This document shows positions 42,007 through 51,460 of a stretch of DNA of 64,000 nucleotides, piece after piece. Below the pieces are notes generated by a model. The model made no database searches. It was not told the DNA's origin and worked only from the letters and a program-made list of their open reading frames with translations. Numbering within the stretch: position 1 is the first letter of the stretch; every line of letters begins with the position of its first letter. This DNA comes from Bacteroidota bacterium. GTDB taxonomy: Bacteria > Bacteroidota > Bacteroidia > B-17B0 > Aurantibacillaceae. A program made the translations under genes and the position numbers. The stretch is from positions 1 through 64,000 of the forward strand of contig JAAFIL010000011.1 of NCBI GenBank assembly GCA_013297775.1, read 5' to 3'.

Positions 42007-43221
42007 ATGAGTAAAACTGGAAATACAGAATTAGATAAAGAAATTATAGAGGAAAAGGAATACTCTATTTTAAATCTAGGGCCTACGCATCCTGCCACCC
42101 ACGGCATCTTTCAAAATGTATTGAAAATGGATGGCGAAATTATTCATGAAGCGCAACCCACCATTGGGTACATTCATCGTGCTTTTGAAAAATTAGCCGA
42201 ACGCCGCCCTTACAACCAAATAACACCAATTACCGACCGCTTAAATTATTGCTCATCGCCCATCAACAATATGGCTTGGCACATGACGGTCGAAAAACTC
42301 ATCCAATGCAAAGTACCCAAACGGGTAGATTACATGCGGGTGATTATTATGGAGTTGGCGCGTATTTCTGACCACCTAATTTGTAACTCGGTAGTTGGAG
42401 TAGATACTGGTGCCATGACTGGATTTTTGTACATCTTTCAATGGCGCGAAAAAATATACGACATTTACGAAAGCATTTGTGGTGCACGCCTAACCACCAA
42501 TATTGGGCGCATTGGCGGTTTTGAGCGCGAGTGGAGCGCAGACACTTGGAAACGCATCCAAAGTTTTGTGGACGAATACCCAAAAGGCTTACAAGAATTT
42601 GCCAATCTATTAGAACGCAATAAAATTTTTATGGATCGCACCATTAACTGCGGACCTATCTCGGCCGAAATGGCTTTGCAATACAGTTTTACAGGACCTA
42701 ATTTACGCGCTGCGGGGGTAGATTACGATGTGCGCGTGATGAATCCTTACGCCTCTTACGAAGATTTTAAATTCGATATTCCTTTAGGGCAAAGTGGCGA
42801 TACTTATGATCGTTTTATGGTGCGCCAACACGAAATGTGGCAATCGCTCGAAATCATTCGTCAAGCCATGAAAAACATGCCTAAAGATGAACCTTTCCAT
42901 GCGGATGTACCCGATTTTTATTTGCCACCTAAAGAAGACGTTTACAATAACATGGAAGCCCTTATTTATCATTTCAAAATTGTGATGGGCGAAATGGATG
43001 TCCCTAAAGGCGAAGTGTATCATGCGGTAGAAGGTGGAAATGGCGAATTGGGCTATTACCTAATTAGCGACGGCGGGCGTACACCGTTCCGTTTACATTT
43101 CCGTCGCCCTTGTTTTATTTATTACCAAGCCTATCCCGAAATGATTAAAGGCATTATGTTAAGCGATGCTATTATTACCATGAGCAGCATGAATGTTATT
43201 GCAGGGGAATTAGATGCTTAA
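42007..43221 (+). CDS. nuoD: NADH-quinone oxidoreductase subunit D
   Basis: 404 aa. The 49-kDa subunit motifs are LGPTHPATHGIFQNVLKMDG, YIHRAFEKLAERRPYNQ and GELGYYLISDGGRTPFR. It lines the quinone pocket with NuoB. Its last 8 bases are shared with the start of an inserted small gene. Confidence 0.97.
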   Translation: MSKTGNTELDKEIIEEKEYSILNLGPTHPATHGIFQNVLKMDGEIIHEAQPTIGYIHRAFEKLAERRPYNQITPITDRLNYCSSPINNMAWHMTVEKLIQCKVPKRVDYMRVIIMELARISDHLICNSVVGVDTGAMTGFLYIFQWREKIYDIYESICGARLTTNIGRIGGFEREWSADTWKRIQSFVDEYPKGLQEFANLLERNKIFMDRTINCGPISAEMALQYSFTGPNLRAAGVDYDVRVMNPYASYEDFKFDIPLGQSGDTYDRFMVRQHEMWQSLEIIRQAMKNMPKDEPFHADVPDFYLPPKEDVYNNMEALIYHFKIVMGEMDVPKGEVYHAVEGGNGELGYYLISDGGRTPFRLHFRRPCFIYYQAYPEMIKGIMLSDAIITMSSMNVIAGELDA

Positions 43222-43627
43222 AACGCTAACCTACATAATCTTGTTCGTCTTTTTCACAAGTTCACCATGCTTATTGGGACAAGAAAATGTTGTATCTTTA
43301 TTGAAGGAAAGCAATGAAAAAATAACGCAATTGCAAATAGAAAACGCCGCTTTAAAAGTAAAATTAGAAACTTATATTAGTGAAAGCGATAAAAAAATTG
43401 GCATTTTAACTTGGCCCTTAGGAGCAATTATAACGTTATTAGTTTTGATATATGGATTGGGTGCATTTCGTTCAACTCAATTAGCTAAACAAGAGGCTCG
43501 GAAAGCATTTAAAGAAGATTTTGAAAAAATAAAATCTGAAGTTGAACAATTAAGAAAACAAGCTGAAAAGGAATTAGAAGAAATAGGAACCTTAAAAGAT
43601 GCAGCTAAAGCCTCTCTAAACGGATAA
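43214..43627 (+). CDS. inserted hypothetical: signal peptide, coiled coil, TM, coiled coil
   Basis: 137 aa, not recognised. A signal peptide (residues 1-22, ...SSPCLLGQ), a short heptad-like region (SNEKITQLQIENAALKVKL), one TM helix (about 64-84, TWPLGAIITLLVLIYGLGAF) and a Lys/Glu-rich coiled coil to the end. Starts inside the nuoD stop (8-bp overlap, ATGCTTAA), so it is translationally coupled to complex I genes. Not a known Nuo subunit. Confidence 0.65.
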   Translation: MLKTLTYIILFVFFTSSPCLLGQENVVSLLKESNEKITQLQIENAALKVKLETYISESDKKIGILTWPLGAIITLLVLIYGLGAFRSTQLAKQEARKAFKEDFEKIKSEVEQLRKQAEKELEEIGTLKDAAKASLNG

Positions 43628-43936
43628 ATGGATACGATAGGTTTAAATAAGTTAGATAACGAGTTAGCTCAGGAAATTAGAGTACTGCGTAACAAAATTG
43701 ATATGGGTATTGCGTCCGAAAAACAATACCAACGCTATCACGAACTTATTAATTTAGGAGGAATAAACGATGAGTATATTCAATCTAAATTAAAGCCTTA
43801 CAATATAGAAAAAATAGAAGAGTATAGAGAAAAGAAAGACACAATAAAAGACGAACACAAGGCTTTGGGAGTAATCCTTGGACTCGGACTAGCCGCCTTG
43901 TTTTTATGGACATTAACGGAAAAAGATAAAAAGTAG
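43628..43936 (+). CDS. inserted hypothetical tail-anchored protein
   Basis: 102 aa. A charged helical N-part (NELAQEIRVLRNKIDMGIAS) and a C-terminal TM helix (GVILGLGLAALFLWTL) with a lysine end. It begins directly after the stop of the previous gene (TAAATG) and ends 2 bp before nuoE. The pair 43214/43628 looks like a unit threaded into nuo. Function unknown. Confidence 0.6.
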   Translation: MDTIGLNKLDNELAQEIRVLRNKIDMGIASEKQYQRYHELINLGGINDEYIQSKLKPYNIEKIEEYREKKDTIKDEHKALGVILGLGLAALFLWTLTEKDKK

Positions 43937-43938
43937 TT

Positions 43939-44520
43939 ATGAGCTCACAATTACACGGTACACAAACATTTGATAAAAGTAAACGCGCTGAACTAAAATT
44001 TAGCGATGAAGCAATGGCTACTGTTCAAAAAATAAAGAGCAGCTACCCAGAGGGTAAACAAAAATCGGCATTATTGCCCGTATTGCACATTGCACAAGCC
44101 GAATTTGGCGGTTGGTTAAGCCCCGAGACAATGGATTACGTGGCAGCGGTGCTTGCTATTCAACCCATTGAAGTGTTTGAAGTGGCTTCGTTTTACACCA
44201 TGTATAACCTAAAGCCAGTTGGCAAATGCGTTTTGGAAGTGTGCCAAACCAGTTCGTGTTGGTTAAATGGTGCCGAAGACATTGTAAACTATATCGAAAA
44301 AAAATTAAACATTAAAGTTGGCGAAACCACCAAAGATGGAATGTTTACCTTAAAAGTGGTAGAATGTTTGGGAAGCTGCGGCACCGCACCCATGTTGCAA
44401 TGTGGGGCTAGTTACCACGAAAATTTAACTTACGATAAGATAGACTCACTTTTAGAAACGTACAGAACAGAAAGCAGACAACGAAATTATACAGATTTAG
44501 ATTATAAAAATACTTTGTAG
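43939..44520 (+). CDS. nuoE: NADH-quinone oxidoreductase subunit E
   Basis: 193 aa. The thioredoxin-like [2Fe-2S] domain has VCQTSSCWLNGAED and VECLGSCGTAPMLQ, giving the four Cys ligands. The N-part has LLPVLHIAQAEFGGWLSPET. It receives electrons from NuoF. Confidence 0.95.
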   Translation: MSSQLHGTQTFDKSKRAELKFSDEAMATVQKIKSSYPEGKQKSALLPVLHIAQAEFGGWLSPETMDYVAAVLAIQPIEVFEVASFYTMYNLKPVGKCVLEVCQTSSCWLNGAEDIVNYIEKKLNIKVGETTKDGMFTLKVVECLGSCGTAPMLQCGASYHENLTYDKIDSLLETYRTESRQRNYTDLDYKNTL

Positions 44521-44523
44521 GTA

Positions 44524-45783
44524 ATGCCTTTTATCAAAAAATACAGTTTAATACTTATTCTTTTAGGAATGAGTTTTCAGTCCAATAGCCAAGTGTGGAC
44601 TCAAAAAACCAGTTGTCCGTATGGTTCGTTCGAGCCTGGGTTTTATTTTTCCCATAACAACGGGAATAAAATATACGTTGCAAAAATTTCTGCGACAGGA
44701 AATGACTCTATCGTGTATTACAATACATTAACAGACTCTTGGCATTACTACGGCTTGTTTCCCGGGCAAGCAAAATATTCAACAGCAATTTGTGTAAATA
44801 ATAAAGCTTATGTTTTTTCTGGAAAACGATGTTTTAACTTCGTGTTTGCTTGTTATACATCTGAGGTTTGGGAACTTGACTTATTAACGGATGTTTGGAC
44901 ACAAAAAAATAATTTCAATAGCCGTCGAATGGATCACTCTTTAACTTACAATGCTTCCACCAACAAAATCTACATAAATTTTGGACTCTCTGCTATAAAT
45001 TTCACATCTGCTGAAATCCCGCAGGTAGATTCGTATGCTTACGACATTGCAACAGATACCTACTCTGTTCTTCCCAGTTTTAGTATTTCAGGTTCAGGTA
45101 GGTTCGGTCATACGGCATATAGCACGGGTAATGCCATCAATATTTATTGGGGAGGAAGTAGTATTTCTCCAGCATTTACGTTTGGTAATAACTTAACATT
45201 CAATCTCTCAACCAACACTTGGTCAGCAGTTGGTACACCAATTCAACGCAAGTATGGTGCCACTTTCGAAATAGGAGGTGTCGTATATGTTGGAATGGGC
45301 TTTTCGGGCGGCGACCCTGTAACACAAAATACTGATTTTTATGCTATAAGTCCTTTCAATAATTCTATTCCTGCTTTTCCTGGTATTCCTTTTCACAGAG
45401 GTCTAGCGGTTTCATGTGGAGGAAAAGGGTATCTTGGATTAGGTACAAACTTAACGAGTGGTTTTGAACCCGCTCCAAGAATCAAATTAGATCAACTTTG
45501 GGAGTTTAATCCAATTGCTTTGAACTTAGATAAAAAAAGTAGTACCCCAAAGCAACAAACAATCAGTGTTAATGCCACCTTGGTTGATAATGAACTGGTT
45601 TTTGACACCGAACGCATTAGTTTTAATGTGGAGATTCAAAATATGCTGGGACAATCTGTACTTAAAACAAATTTGGAGAACAAAAAAACCTTGACAATTT
45701 CTGAACTTAATAAAGGCATTTATAATTTACGAATGCAAGATGCTGAGGGCAATACTTATATTCAAAAAATAATAAAATATTAA
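44524..45783 (+). CDS. secreted kelch-repeat protein with T9SS C-terminal sorting domain
   Basis: 419 aa. A signal peptide (1-22, ...FQSNSQ) and about five kelch-type blades (YNTLTDSWHYYGLF, VWELDLLTDVWTQKNNF, DIATDTYSVLPSF, FNLSTNTWSAVG with Gly-rich turns). A type A sorting domain occupies the last ~75 residues (QNMLGQSVLKTNL, LTISELNKGIYNLRM, IQKIIKY). A type IX cargo, secreted or surface attached. Wedged between nuoE and nuoF with 3 bp upstream, which is odd for such a gene; the ligand or role is unknown. Confidence 0.85.
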   Translation: MPFIKKYSLILILLGMSFQSNSQVWTQKTSCPYGSFEPGFYFSHNNGNKIYVAKISATGNDSIVYYNTLTDSWHYYGLFPGQAKYSTAICVNNKAYVFSGKRCFNFVFACYTSEVWELDLLTDVWTQKNNFNSRRMDHSLTYNASTNKIYINFGLSAINFTSAEIPQVDSYAYDIATDTYSVLPSFSISGSGRFGHTAYSTGNAINIYWGGSSISPAFTFGNNLTFNLSTNTWSAVGTPIQRKYGATFEIGGVVYVGMGFSGGDPVTQNTDFYAISPFNNSIPAFPGIPFHRGLAVSCGGKGYLGLGTNLTSGFEPAPRIKLDQLWEFNPIALNLDKKSSTPKQQTISVNATLVDNELVFDTERISFNVEIQNMLGQSVLKTNLENKKTLTISELNKGIYNLRMQDAEGNTYIQKIIKY

Positions 45784-45833
45784 ATTAATTAATGAAGCGA
45801 TTGTTTTTTATAGATTAAGAAATAAATGAAATT

Positions 45834-47171
45834 ATGGGTAAGAAATTATTAATACATAACGATCACCTCCCCAACATTCATACGTTGGAAGTTTATCGAG
45901 CTAACGGTGGCTACGCTTCGGTTGAAAAGGCTTTAAAAACAATGTCTCCCGACCAAGTAACCGACGAGGTAAAAAAATCGGGCTTGCGTGGTCGTGGTGG
46001 TGCAGGTTTCCCAACGGGCATGAAATGGAGTTTTTTAGCTAAACCCGAAGGTGTGCCGCGTTATTTAGTGTGCAATGCCGATGAGTCGGAGCCTGGCACA
46101 TTTAAAGATCGGTACTTAATGGAAAAAATTCCACATGCACTCATCGAAGGGATGATAACTTCTTCTTATGCCTTAGGTGCCAAAGTATCTTACATCTACA
46201 TCCGTGGCGAATATTTTTATGTGGCACGTATTGTAGAAGCTGCCATTGCCGAGGCTTACGCAGCGGGTTGGTTAGGAAAAAATATTTTAGGAACAGAGTT
46301 CTCGCACGACTGTTACGTGCAAGTGGGCGGAGGTGCTTACATTTGTGGTGAAGAAACAGCTTTATTAGAATCGTTAGAGGGCAAGCGTGGTAACCCACGT
46401 ATTAAGCCTCCCTTTCCAGCAGTGGCAGGGTTATGGGGTTGCCCAACAGTAGTTAATAATGTAGAAACCATTGCGGCCGTTTGCCCTATTGTTAACATGG
46501 GCGGCGAAGAATATGCCAAAATTGGAATCGGAAAATCTACTGGAACAAAATTAATTTCTGCGTCGGGACATATTAATAAACCTGGCGTTTACGAAATTGA
46601 ATTGGGCATTCCAGTTGAAGAATTTATTTATAGCGATGCGTATTGCGGCGGTATTCGCAATGGTAAAAAATTAAAGGCAGTTGTAGCAGGCGGTTCATCG
46701 GTGCCTATTTTACCAGCCGATTTAATTTTAACCACAGCCAAAGGCGAACCCCGATTAATGACTTACGAAAGCCTTGCCGATGGCGGTTTTCAAACGGGAA
46801 CGATGTTAGGCTCGGGCGGATTTATTGTAATGGATGAAGACACGAGCATTGTAAAAAATTTATTCACGTTTACACGCTTCTATCACCACGAAAGTTGTGG
46901 CCAATGCTCGCCCTGCCGCGAAGGAACAGGATGGATGGAAAAAATATTAAAGAAATTTTTAAATGGAACCGCTACCGAAAGCGATGTGGATTTGTTGTGG
47001 GACATTCAAAGTAAAATTGAAGGTAAAACCATTTGTCCCTTGGGCGAAGCAGCAGCTTGGCCTGTGGCGGCGGCTATTCGTCATTTTAAACACGAGTTTT
47101 TAGAAATTGCCAGAAGTAAAAAATTTATAGACATTAGTCATTACGAACGTTTAAACTTGATAAGAGCCTAA
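45834..47171 (+). CDS. nuoF: NADH-quinone oxidoreductase subunit F
   Basis: 445 aa. NADH/FMN motifs are [29 protein letters not shown] and [20 protein letters not shown]. The N3 cluster ligands are in [12 protein letters not shown] with [10 protein letters not shown]. It oxidises NADH and passes electrons to NuoE/NuoG. Confidence 0.97.
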   Translation: MGKKLLIHNDHLPNIHTLEVYRANGGYASVEKALKTMSPDQVTDEVKKSGLRGRGGAGFPTGMKWSFLAKPEGVPRYLVCNADESEPGTFKDRYLMEKIPHALIEGMITSSYALGAKVSYIYIRGEYFYVARIVEAAIAEAYAAGWLGKNILGTEFSHDCYVQVGGGAYICGEETALLESLEGKRGNPRIKPPFPAVAGLWGCPTVVNNVETIAAVCPIVNMGGEEYAKIGIGKSTGTKLISASGHINKPGVYEIELGIPVEEFIYSDAYCGGIRNGKKLKAVVAGGSSVPILPADLILTTAKGEPRLMTYESLADGGFQTGTMLGSGGFIVMDEDTSIVKNLFTFTRFYHHESCGQCSPCREGTGWMEKILKKFLNGTATESDVDLLWDIQSKIEGKTICPLGEAAAWPVAAAIRHFKHEFLEIARSKKFIDISHYERLNLIRA

Positions 47172-47174
47172 CTG

Positions 47175-47642
47175 ATGCCATTAAAACTAATATATTTATT
47201 TAGTGCTATGATTCTTTTAAGTTTCACGCTATCGGCGCAAAAAACTAAAAAAAGTACGTCAACCAAAACGGTAAAAGAACCCGAGGTTTATACCAAGGTG
47301 GACGAAACCGCTGAATACGCCACAGGTACCGAGGCTTTGCAACAGTTTATTAAAGAGAACTTAAATTACCCACCAACAGCAATAGGCAGTGGCAAGTGTA
47401 ATTTAAAATTAACCGTTAACGAAACAGGTAAAATTGTTAACTCAGAAGTGCTAAAAGGCGTGCCAGCGTGCAGCGAATGCGACACCGAAGCTCAACGCTT
47501 GTTAACCCTCATGCCTAACTGGAAACCCGCTACTGTAAAAGGGAAAGCCGTTAAAAGTTATGTGTTGTTTAGTATTGAATTTGTAAAACCCAATCCGCAA
47601 TTGGAAGAGAGTAACGGGTTAAAGAAAAAATATTTGGATTAA
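47175..47642 (+). CDS. inserted periplasmic protein with TonB C-terminal-like domain
   Basis: 155 aa. A signal peptide (1-20, ...TLSAQ) is followed by a Lys/Thr-rich linker and a TonB_C-like domain (KENLNYPPTAIG, LKLTVNETGKIVNSEVLKGV, TLMPNWKPATVKGKAVKSYV). The Cys pair CSEC is between its helix and strand. It lacks the N-terminal anchor of true TonB. It follows nuoF by 3 bp, again inside nuo. Function unknown. Confidence 0.8.
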   Translation: MPLKLIYLFSAMILLSFTLSAQKTKKSTSTKTVKEPEVYTKVDETAEYATGTEALQQFIKENLNYPPTAIGSGKCNLKLTVNETGKIVNSEVLKGVPACSECDTEAQRLLTLMPNWKPATVKGKAVKSYVLFSIEFVKPNPQLEESNGLKKKYLD

Positions 47643-47725
47643 AAAAATACGAACGATTATGCGCAAATTTTGTAAATAAGATTTCGTTAAATAAACAGAT
47701 GGATTGTGTAAAATTGTAAAGGAAT

Positions 47726-48709
47726 ATGAAAGTAACAATAGATGGAATAGAAATTGACGTACCTAAAGGCACTACTATCCTTCAGGCGGCGCGTATGATT
47801 GGTCCGGAGGTAGCACCTCCTACCATGTGCTACTATTCAAAATTAAAAACAAGCGGGGGCTATTGCCGCACCTGCATTGTAAAGGTTACCAAGGGCAGCA
47901 CACAAAACCCAAACCCTATGCCTAAACCTGTGGCCAGTTGCCGCACCGAGGTCATGGATGGCATGGAAGTACAAAACGTAACCTCGCCCGAAATTTTAGA
48001 AGCCCGCAAAGGAGTCGTTGAATTTTTATTAATTAATCATCCGCTCGATTGCCCCGTGTGCGACCAAGCAGGCGAATGTAAGCTGCAAGATTTAGGGTAC
48101 GAACACGGTGCCGTAAAAACACGTTACGAGTTTAAACGCCGCGAGTATGAAATGATTGACATTGGCGATAAAATTAAACTCCACATGACCCGTTGCATTT
48201 TATGTTACCGCTGCGTAAAAACAGCCGAACAAATTACCAATGGTCGGGTGCATGGTGTGGTTCACCGTGGCGATGCCGCCGAAATTTCGACGTACATTGA
48301 GCAAGCCATTGACAATGATTTTAGTGGAAATGTAATAGATGTTTGCCCCGTAGGAGCCTTAACCGATCGCACCTTTCGCTTTAAAAGCCGTGTGTGGTTT
48401 ACCAAACCCGTTGACGCGCACCGTAAATGCACAACTTGCAGTGGCAAAGTACGCTTATGGTTAAAAGGCGAAGAGGTTTTACGTGTAACCGCGCGTAAAG
48501 ACCAATGGGATGAGGTAGAAGAATTTATTTGCAACACTTGCCGATACGATAAAAAGAAAACCAGCGATTGGGTTATTGAGGGTCCATCGCCTATTCATCG
48601 CCAATCGGTTATTTCTCAAAATCATTACAGTAACCTCAACGAATTAAAAGTGCAAGTACTAAAGCAACAAAAAGCACTTGGTTTTATGCCCATTGATAAA
48701 CGTCCCTAA
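47726..48709 (+). CDS. nuoG: NADH-quinone oxidoreductase subunit G (short form)
   Basis: 327 aa, against ~900 in E. coli. It has the [2Fe-2S] ferredoxin part (MCYYSKLKTSGGYCRTC), the His-Cys cluster (INHPLDCPVCDQAGECKLQD), a [4Fe-4S] cluster (RCILCYRCVKTAEQ ... VCPVGAL) and a remnant of the next Fe4S4 domain (KCTTCSGK, ICNTCRYD). It stops before the molybdopterin-type domain. This length is usual for Bacteroidota, so it is not a damaged gene. Confidence 0.93.
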   Translation: MKVTIDGIEIDVPKGTTILQAARMIGPEVAPPTMCYYSKLKTSGGYCRTCIVKVTKGSTQNPNPMPKPVASCRTEVMDGMEVQNVTSPEILEARKGVVEFLLINHPLDCPVCDQAGECKLQDLGYEHGAVKTRYEFKRREYEMIDIGDKIKLHMTRCILCYRCVKTAEQITNGRVHGVVHRGDAAEISTYIEQAIDNDFSGNVIDVCPVGALTDRTFRFKSRVWFTKPVDAHRKCTTCSGKVRLWLKGEEVLRVTARKDQWDEVEEFICNTCRYDKKKTSDWVIEGPSPIHRQSVISQNHYSNLNELKVQVLKQQKALGFMPIDKRP

Positions 48710-48720
48710 TAAAAAAAGAT

Positions 48721-49779
48721 ATGCTAAGTTTTATAATTTATAAGTTATTGGTTTGTGTAATTGTGTTTGCCATTTCCTTAGGTGTGGCAGCCTACTCAAC
48801 CTTGTGGGAACGAAAATTTGCAGCGTTTTTGCAAGACCGTGTAGGCCCCGACCGTGCAGGACCTAAGGGCATTTTACAACCCTTGGCCGATGGAGGAAAA
48901 ATGTTTTTTAAAGAAGAAATCATTCCCAATGTATCGAACCGTTTTTTATTCATTTTAGGGCCTAGCTTATTTATGCTAACCGCTTTAATGACTGGTACCG
49001 TTATTCCGTGGGGGAAAGATTTTACAACTACTGCGGGCAATACCTATTCATTTCAAATTACCGACATCAACATTGGGGTATTGTATTTATTAGGCGTTGT
49101 ATCTATTGGGGTTTATGGAATTATGATTGGTGGTTGGGCTTCCAATAATAAATATGCCTTGTTAGGAGCCATTCGCGCCTCTTCACAAATGATTAGTTAC
49201 GAAATAGCAATGGGCATTTCCATTATTGCGTTAATTGTTACCTCGGGTGGCACTTTAAGTTTGCGCGAAATTGTAGAATCGCAAGATGCAGGCGTTTGTA
49301 ATGTGGTTTGGCAGCCATTGGGTTTCCTCATTTTCTTTGTGTGCGCCTTAGCCGAAACCAACCGCGCCCCTTTCGATTTACCTGAATGCGAAGCCGAGTT
49401 AGTAGGGGGGTATCACACCGAATACTCTTCCATGAAATTGGGTTTATTTTTATTTGCCGAGTACATCAACATGTTCATCTCATCGGCTATTATGAGTGCC
49501 TTTTATTTTGGCGGGTATAACTTTCCATTTGCACAAGAACTATACAATACATTAGGATTAGAAACAGGTTCTATTTGGATTTCAATTATTGGTTTTGGTG
49601 CCTTCTTCACGAAAATAATTATTTTTATCAATGTGTTCATGTGGATTCGTTGGACCTTGCCACGTTTTCGCTACGATCAACTAATGAATTTAGGTTGGAG
49701 AATTTTATTACCTCTATCTTTACTTAACTTAGCCATCACAGTGGTGGTCGAATATTTTAGAGGCAATATTCAATTTTAA
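48721..49779 (+). CDS. nuoH: NADH-quinone oxidoreductase subunit H
   Basis: 352 aa, eight or more TM helices. ND1 marks are ERKFAAFLQDRVGPDRAG, the loop ETNRAPFDLPECEAELVGGY and IRWTLPRFRYDQLMNLGWR. Forms the quinone channel entry. Confidence 0.97.
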   Translation: MLSFIIYKLLVCVIVFAISLGVAAYSTLWERKFAAFLQDRVGPDRAGPKGILQPLADGGKMFFKEEIIPNVSNRFLFILGPSLFMLTALMTGTVIPWGKDFTTTAGNTYSFQITDINIGVLYLLGVVSIGVYGIMIGGWASNNKYALLGAIRASSQMISYEIAMGISIIALIVTSGGTLSLREIVESQDAGVCNVVWQPLGFLIFFVCALAETNRAPFDLPECEAELVGGYHTEYSSMKLGLFLFAEYINMFISSAIMSAFYFGGYNFPFAQELYNTLGLETGSIWISIIGFGAFFTKIIIFINVFMWIRWTLPRFRYDQLMNLGWRILLPLSLLNLAITVVVEYFRGNIQF

Positions 49780-49827
49780 ATACGAGATTAGTAAAGAAGA
49801 AGTATCTATAAAATTAAGTAGCCCTCA

Positions 49828-49841
49828 CCACAACGTTGTGG
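49828..49841. promoter_or_regulatory. 14-bp palindrome between nuoH and nuoI
   Basis: CCACAACGTTGTGG is self-complementary. The nuoH-nuoI gap of 185 bp is the longest inside the operon. A second dyad, AACAGTT tc AACTGTT, lies at 49899-49914. No T-run follows; this could be an mRNA processing or regulatory site. Confidence 0.4.
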
Positions 49842-49964
49842 CTTATTGAAAAAAAATTAAATTAATGAACGCACTCAATAAAAAAATAATGGCAAGCAAA
49901 ACAGTTTCAACTGTTGACTTGTGTTTATTTAATATACTTACATCCTCCATAAAAACTTTATCAC

Positions 49965-50564
49965 ATGCAACTCACAAATAGAAGTAAAGTCGTATCCGAC
50001 AAACACCAAACCGCTTTAGAAAAGTTGTATTTGCCAGCGGTGTTAAAAGGCATGAGCATTACTATTTCGCACTTGTTTAAACGCAGTGCTACCGTTAAAT
50101 ATCCCGAGCAAAAGCGGGCTATGGCCGGCGTTTACCGAGGGCAACACATTTTAAAACTCGACGAAAACGGAGCCGAGCGTTGCACCGCCTGTGGCTTATG
50201 TGCGGTGGCTTGCCCAGCCGAAGCCATTACCATGGAAAGTGCCGAACGTAAAAAAGGAGAAGAACATTTATACCGCGAGGAAAAATATGCTCAAACGTAT
50301 GAAATCAATATGTTGCGTTGTATTTTTTGTGGCTTATGCGAAGAAGCTTGCCCCAAGGAAGCTATATTTTTAACCGATCGCATTGTTAATACCGAATTTG
50401 AACGCGATGATTTTATTTATGGTAAAGATAAATTAGTAGAAAAAATAGATAAACGGATTGATGTTACCAAACGTCAAACCTTAGAAGTGGCTAAGTTTAA
50501 ACAATTGGCCGACACTAAACACAACACCGTTTGGACAGGTAAACAGATTAAAGGAAAACATTAA
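49965..50564 (+). CDS. nuoI: NADH-quinone oxidoreductase subunit I
   Basis: 199 aa. Two [4Fe-4S] motifs: CTACGLCAVACPAEAI and CIFCGLCEEACPKEAI. An N-terminal helical membrane-associated part (LKGMSITISHLFKR). Carries clusters N6a/N6b. Confidence 0.97.
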   Translation: MQLTNRSKVVSDKHQTALEKLYLPAVLKGMSITISHLFKRSATVKYPEQKRAMAGVYRGQHILKLDENGAERCTACGLCAVACPAEAITMESAERKKGEEHLYREEKYAQTYEINMLRCIFCGLCEEACPKEAIFLTDRIVNTEFERDDFIYGKDKLVEKIDKRIDVTKRQTLEVAKFKQLADTKHNTVWTGKQIKGKH

Positions 50565-50585
50565 TAGTAATAAGACTCAATTTAT

Positions 50586-51098
50586 ATGTTAGGATATACA
50601 ATTACGCAATGGTTATTTGGAGTACTTTCTTTTTTATCCATTATGTTCGGTTTAATGGTTGTGTTTAGTCGAAACCCCGTTAGTAGTGTACTTTATTTAA
50701 TATTAACTTTCTTCTGCATTGCTGGCCATTATTTATTAATGAACGCCCAATTTTTAGCAATAGTACACATTGTAGTATATGCTGGGGCCATCATGGTTTT
50801 ATTTTTATTTGTCATTATGTTAATGAACCTCAACGAAGATCAGGAGCCGCAACGTACATGGCTTACTAAAATTATTGCAGCGGTTGCAGGTGGTTTAATG
50901 TTAGTTGTATTAGTAGGTTCTTTAAAAGGAAGCGAACAATTGCAATTACAACATTATGGGTCTTCGCAAGTAGGATTAGTTAAAAACTTAGGCATGGTTT
51001 TATTTCGCGATTTTTTATTTCCATTCGAAATTGCTTCGGTACTTTTATTAGCGGCTATGGTAGGTGCTATTATGATTGGTAAACGTGATATTAAATAA
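50586..51098 (+). CDS. nuoJ: NADH-quinone oxidoreductase subunit J
   Basis: 170 aa, five TM helices; ND6-type segment FLAIVHIVVYAGAIMVLFLF with the pi-bulge region, then VIMLMNL. Ends with the GAIMIGKRDIK tail. Confidence 0.95.
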   Translation: MLGYTITQWLFGVLSFLSIMFGLMVVFSRNPVSSVLYLILTFFCIAGHYLLMNAQFLAIVHIVVYAGAIMVLFLFVIMLMNLNEDQEPQRTWLTKIIAAVAGGLMLVVLVGSLKGSEQLQLQHYGSSQVGLVKNLGMVLFRDFLFPFEIASVLLLAAMVGAIMIGKRDIK

Positions 51099-51123
51099 AA
51101 CTAAAACAATCCATTAAAAAAAT

Positions 51124-51435
51124 ATGATAAACGGAATTTCAATCAATATGTATATGGTACTCAGTGCCATCTTATTTATCATTGGTGCAGTAGGTGTAAT
51201 GGCGCGTCGCAACTCCATTATTATTTTTATGTGCATCGAACTCATGTTAAACGCAGTTAACCTTTTATTGGTGTCGTTCAGCACCCTTCATAACGACCCT
51301 AAAGGACAAGTATTTGTATTTTTTATTATGGCAGTTGCTGCTGCCGAGGTAGCCGTTGGGCTTGCCATTTTAAGTATGGTTTATCGAAACGTAAAAAGTA
51401 TTGATACCAATTTAATGAGTAACCTTAAAAATTAA
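51124..51435 (+). CDS. nuoK: NADH-quinone oxidoreductase subunit K
   Basis: 103 aa, three TM helices with ND4L-type acidic residues in [16 protein letters not shown] and [17 protein letters not shown]. Confidence 0.96.
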   Translation: MINGISINMYMVLSAILFIIGAVGVMARRNSIIIFMCIELMLNAVNLLLVSFSTLHNDPKGQVFVFFIMAVAAAEVAVGLAILSMVYRNVKSIDTNLMSNLKN

Positions 51436-51460
51436 TTGCATAACACGATAAAGTAAACGT

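Noticed and set aside
47726-48709. NuoG as a truncated pseudogene
   Set aside because: All Fe-S motifs up to the end are intact and short NuoG is usual for this phylum.
49865-49981. 38-codon frame upstream of and overlapping nuoI
   Set aside because: Composition is not protein-like and it runs out of frame into nuoI; no family recognised.
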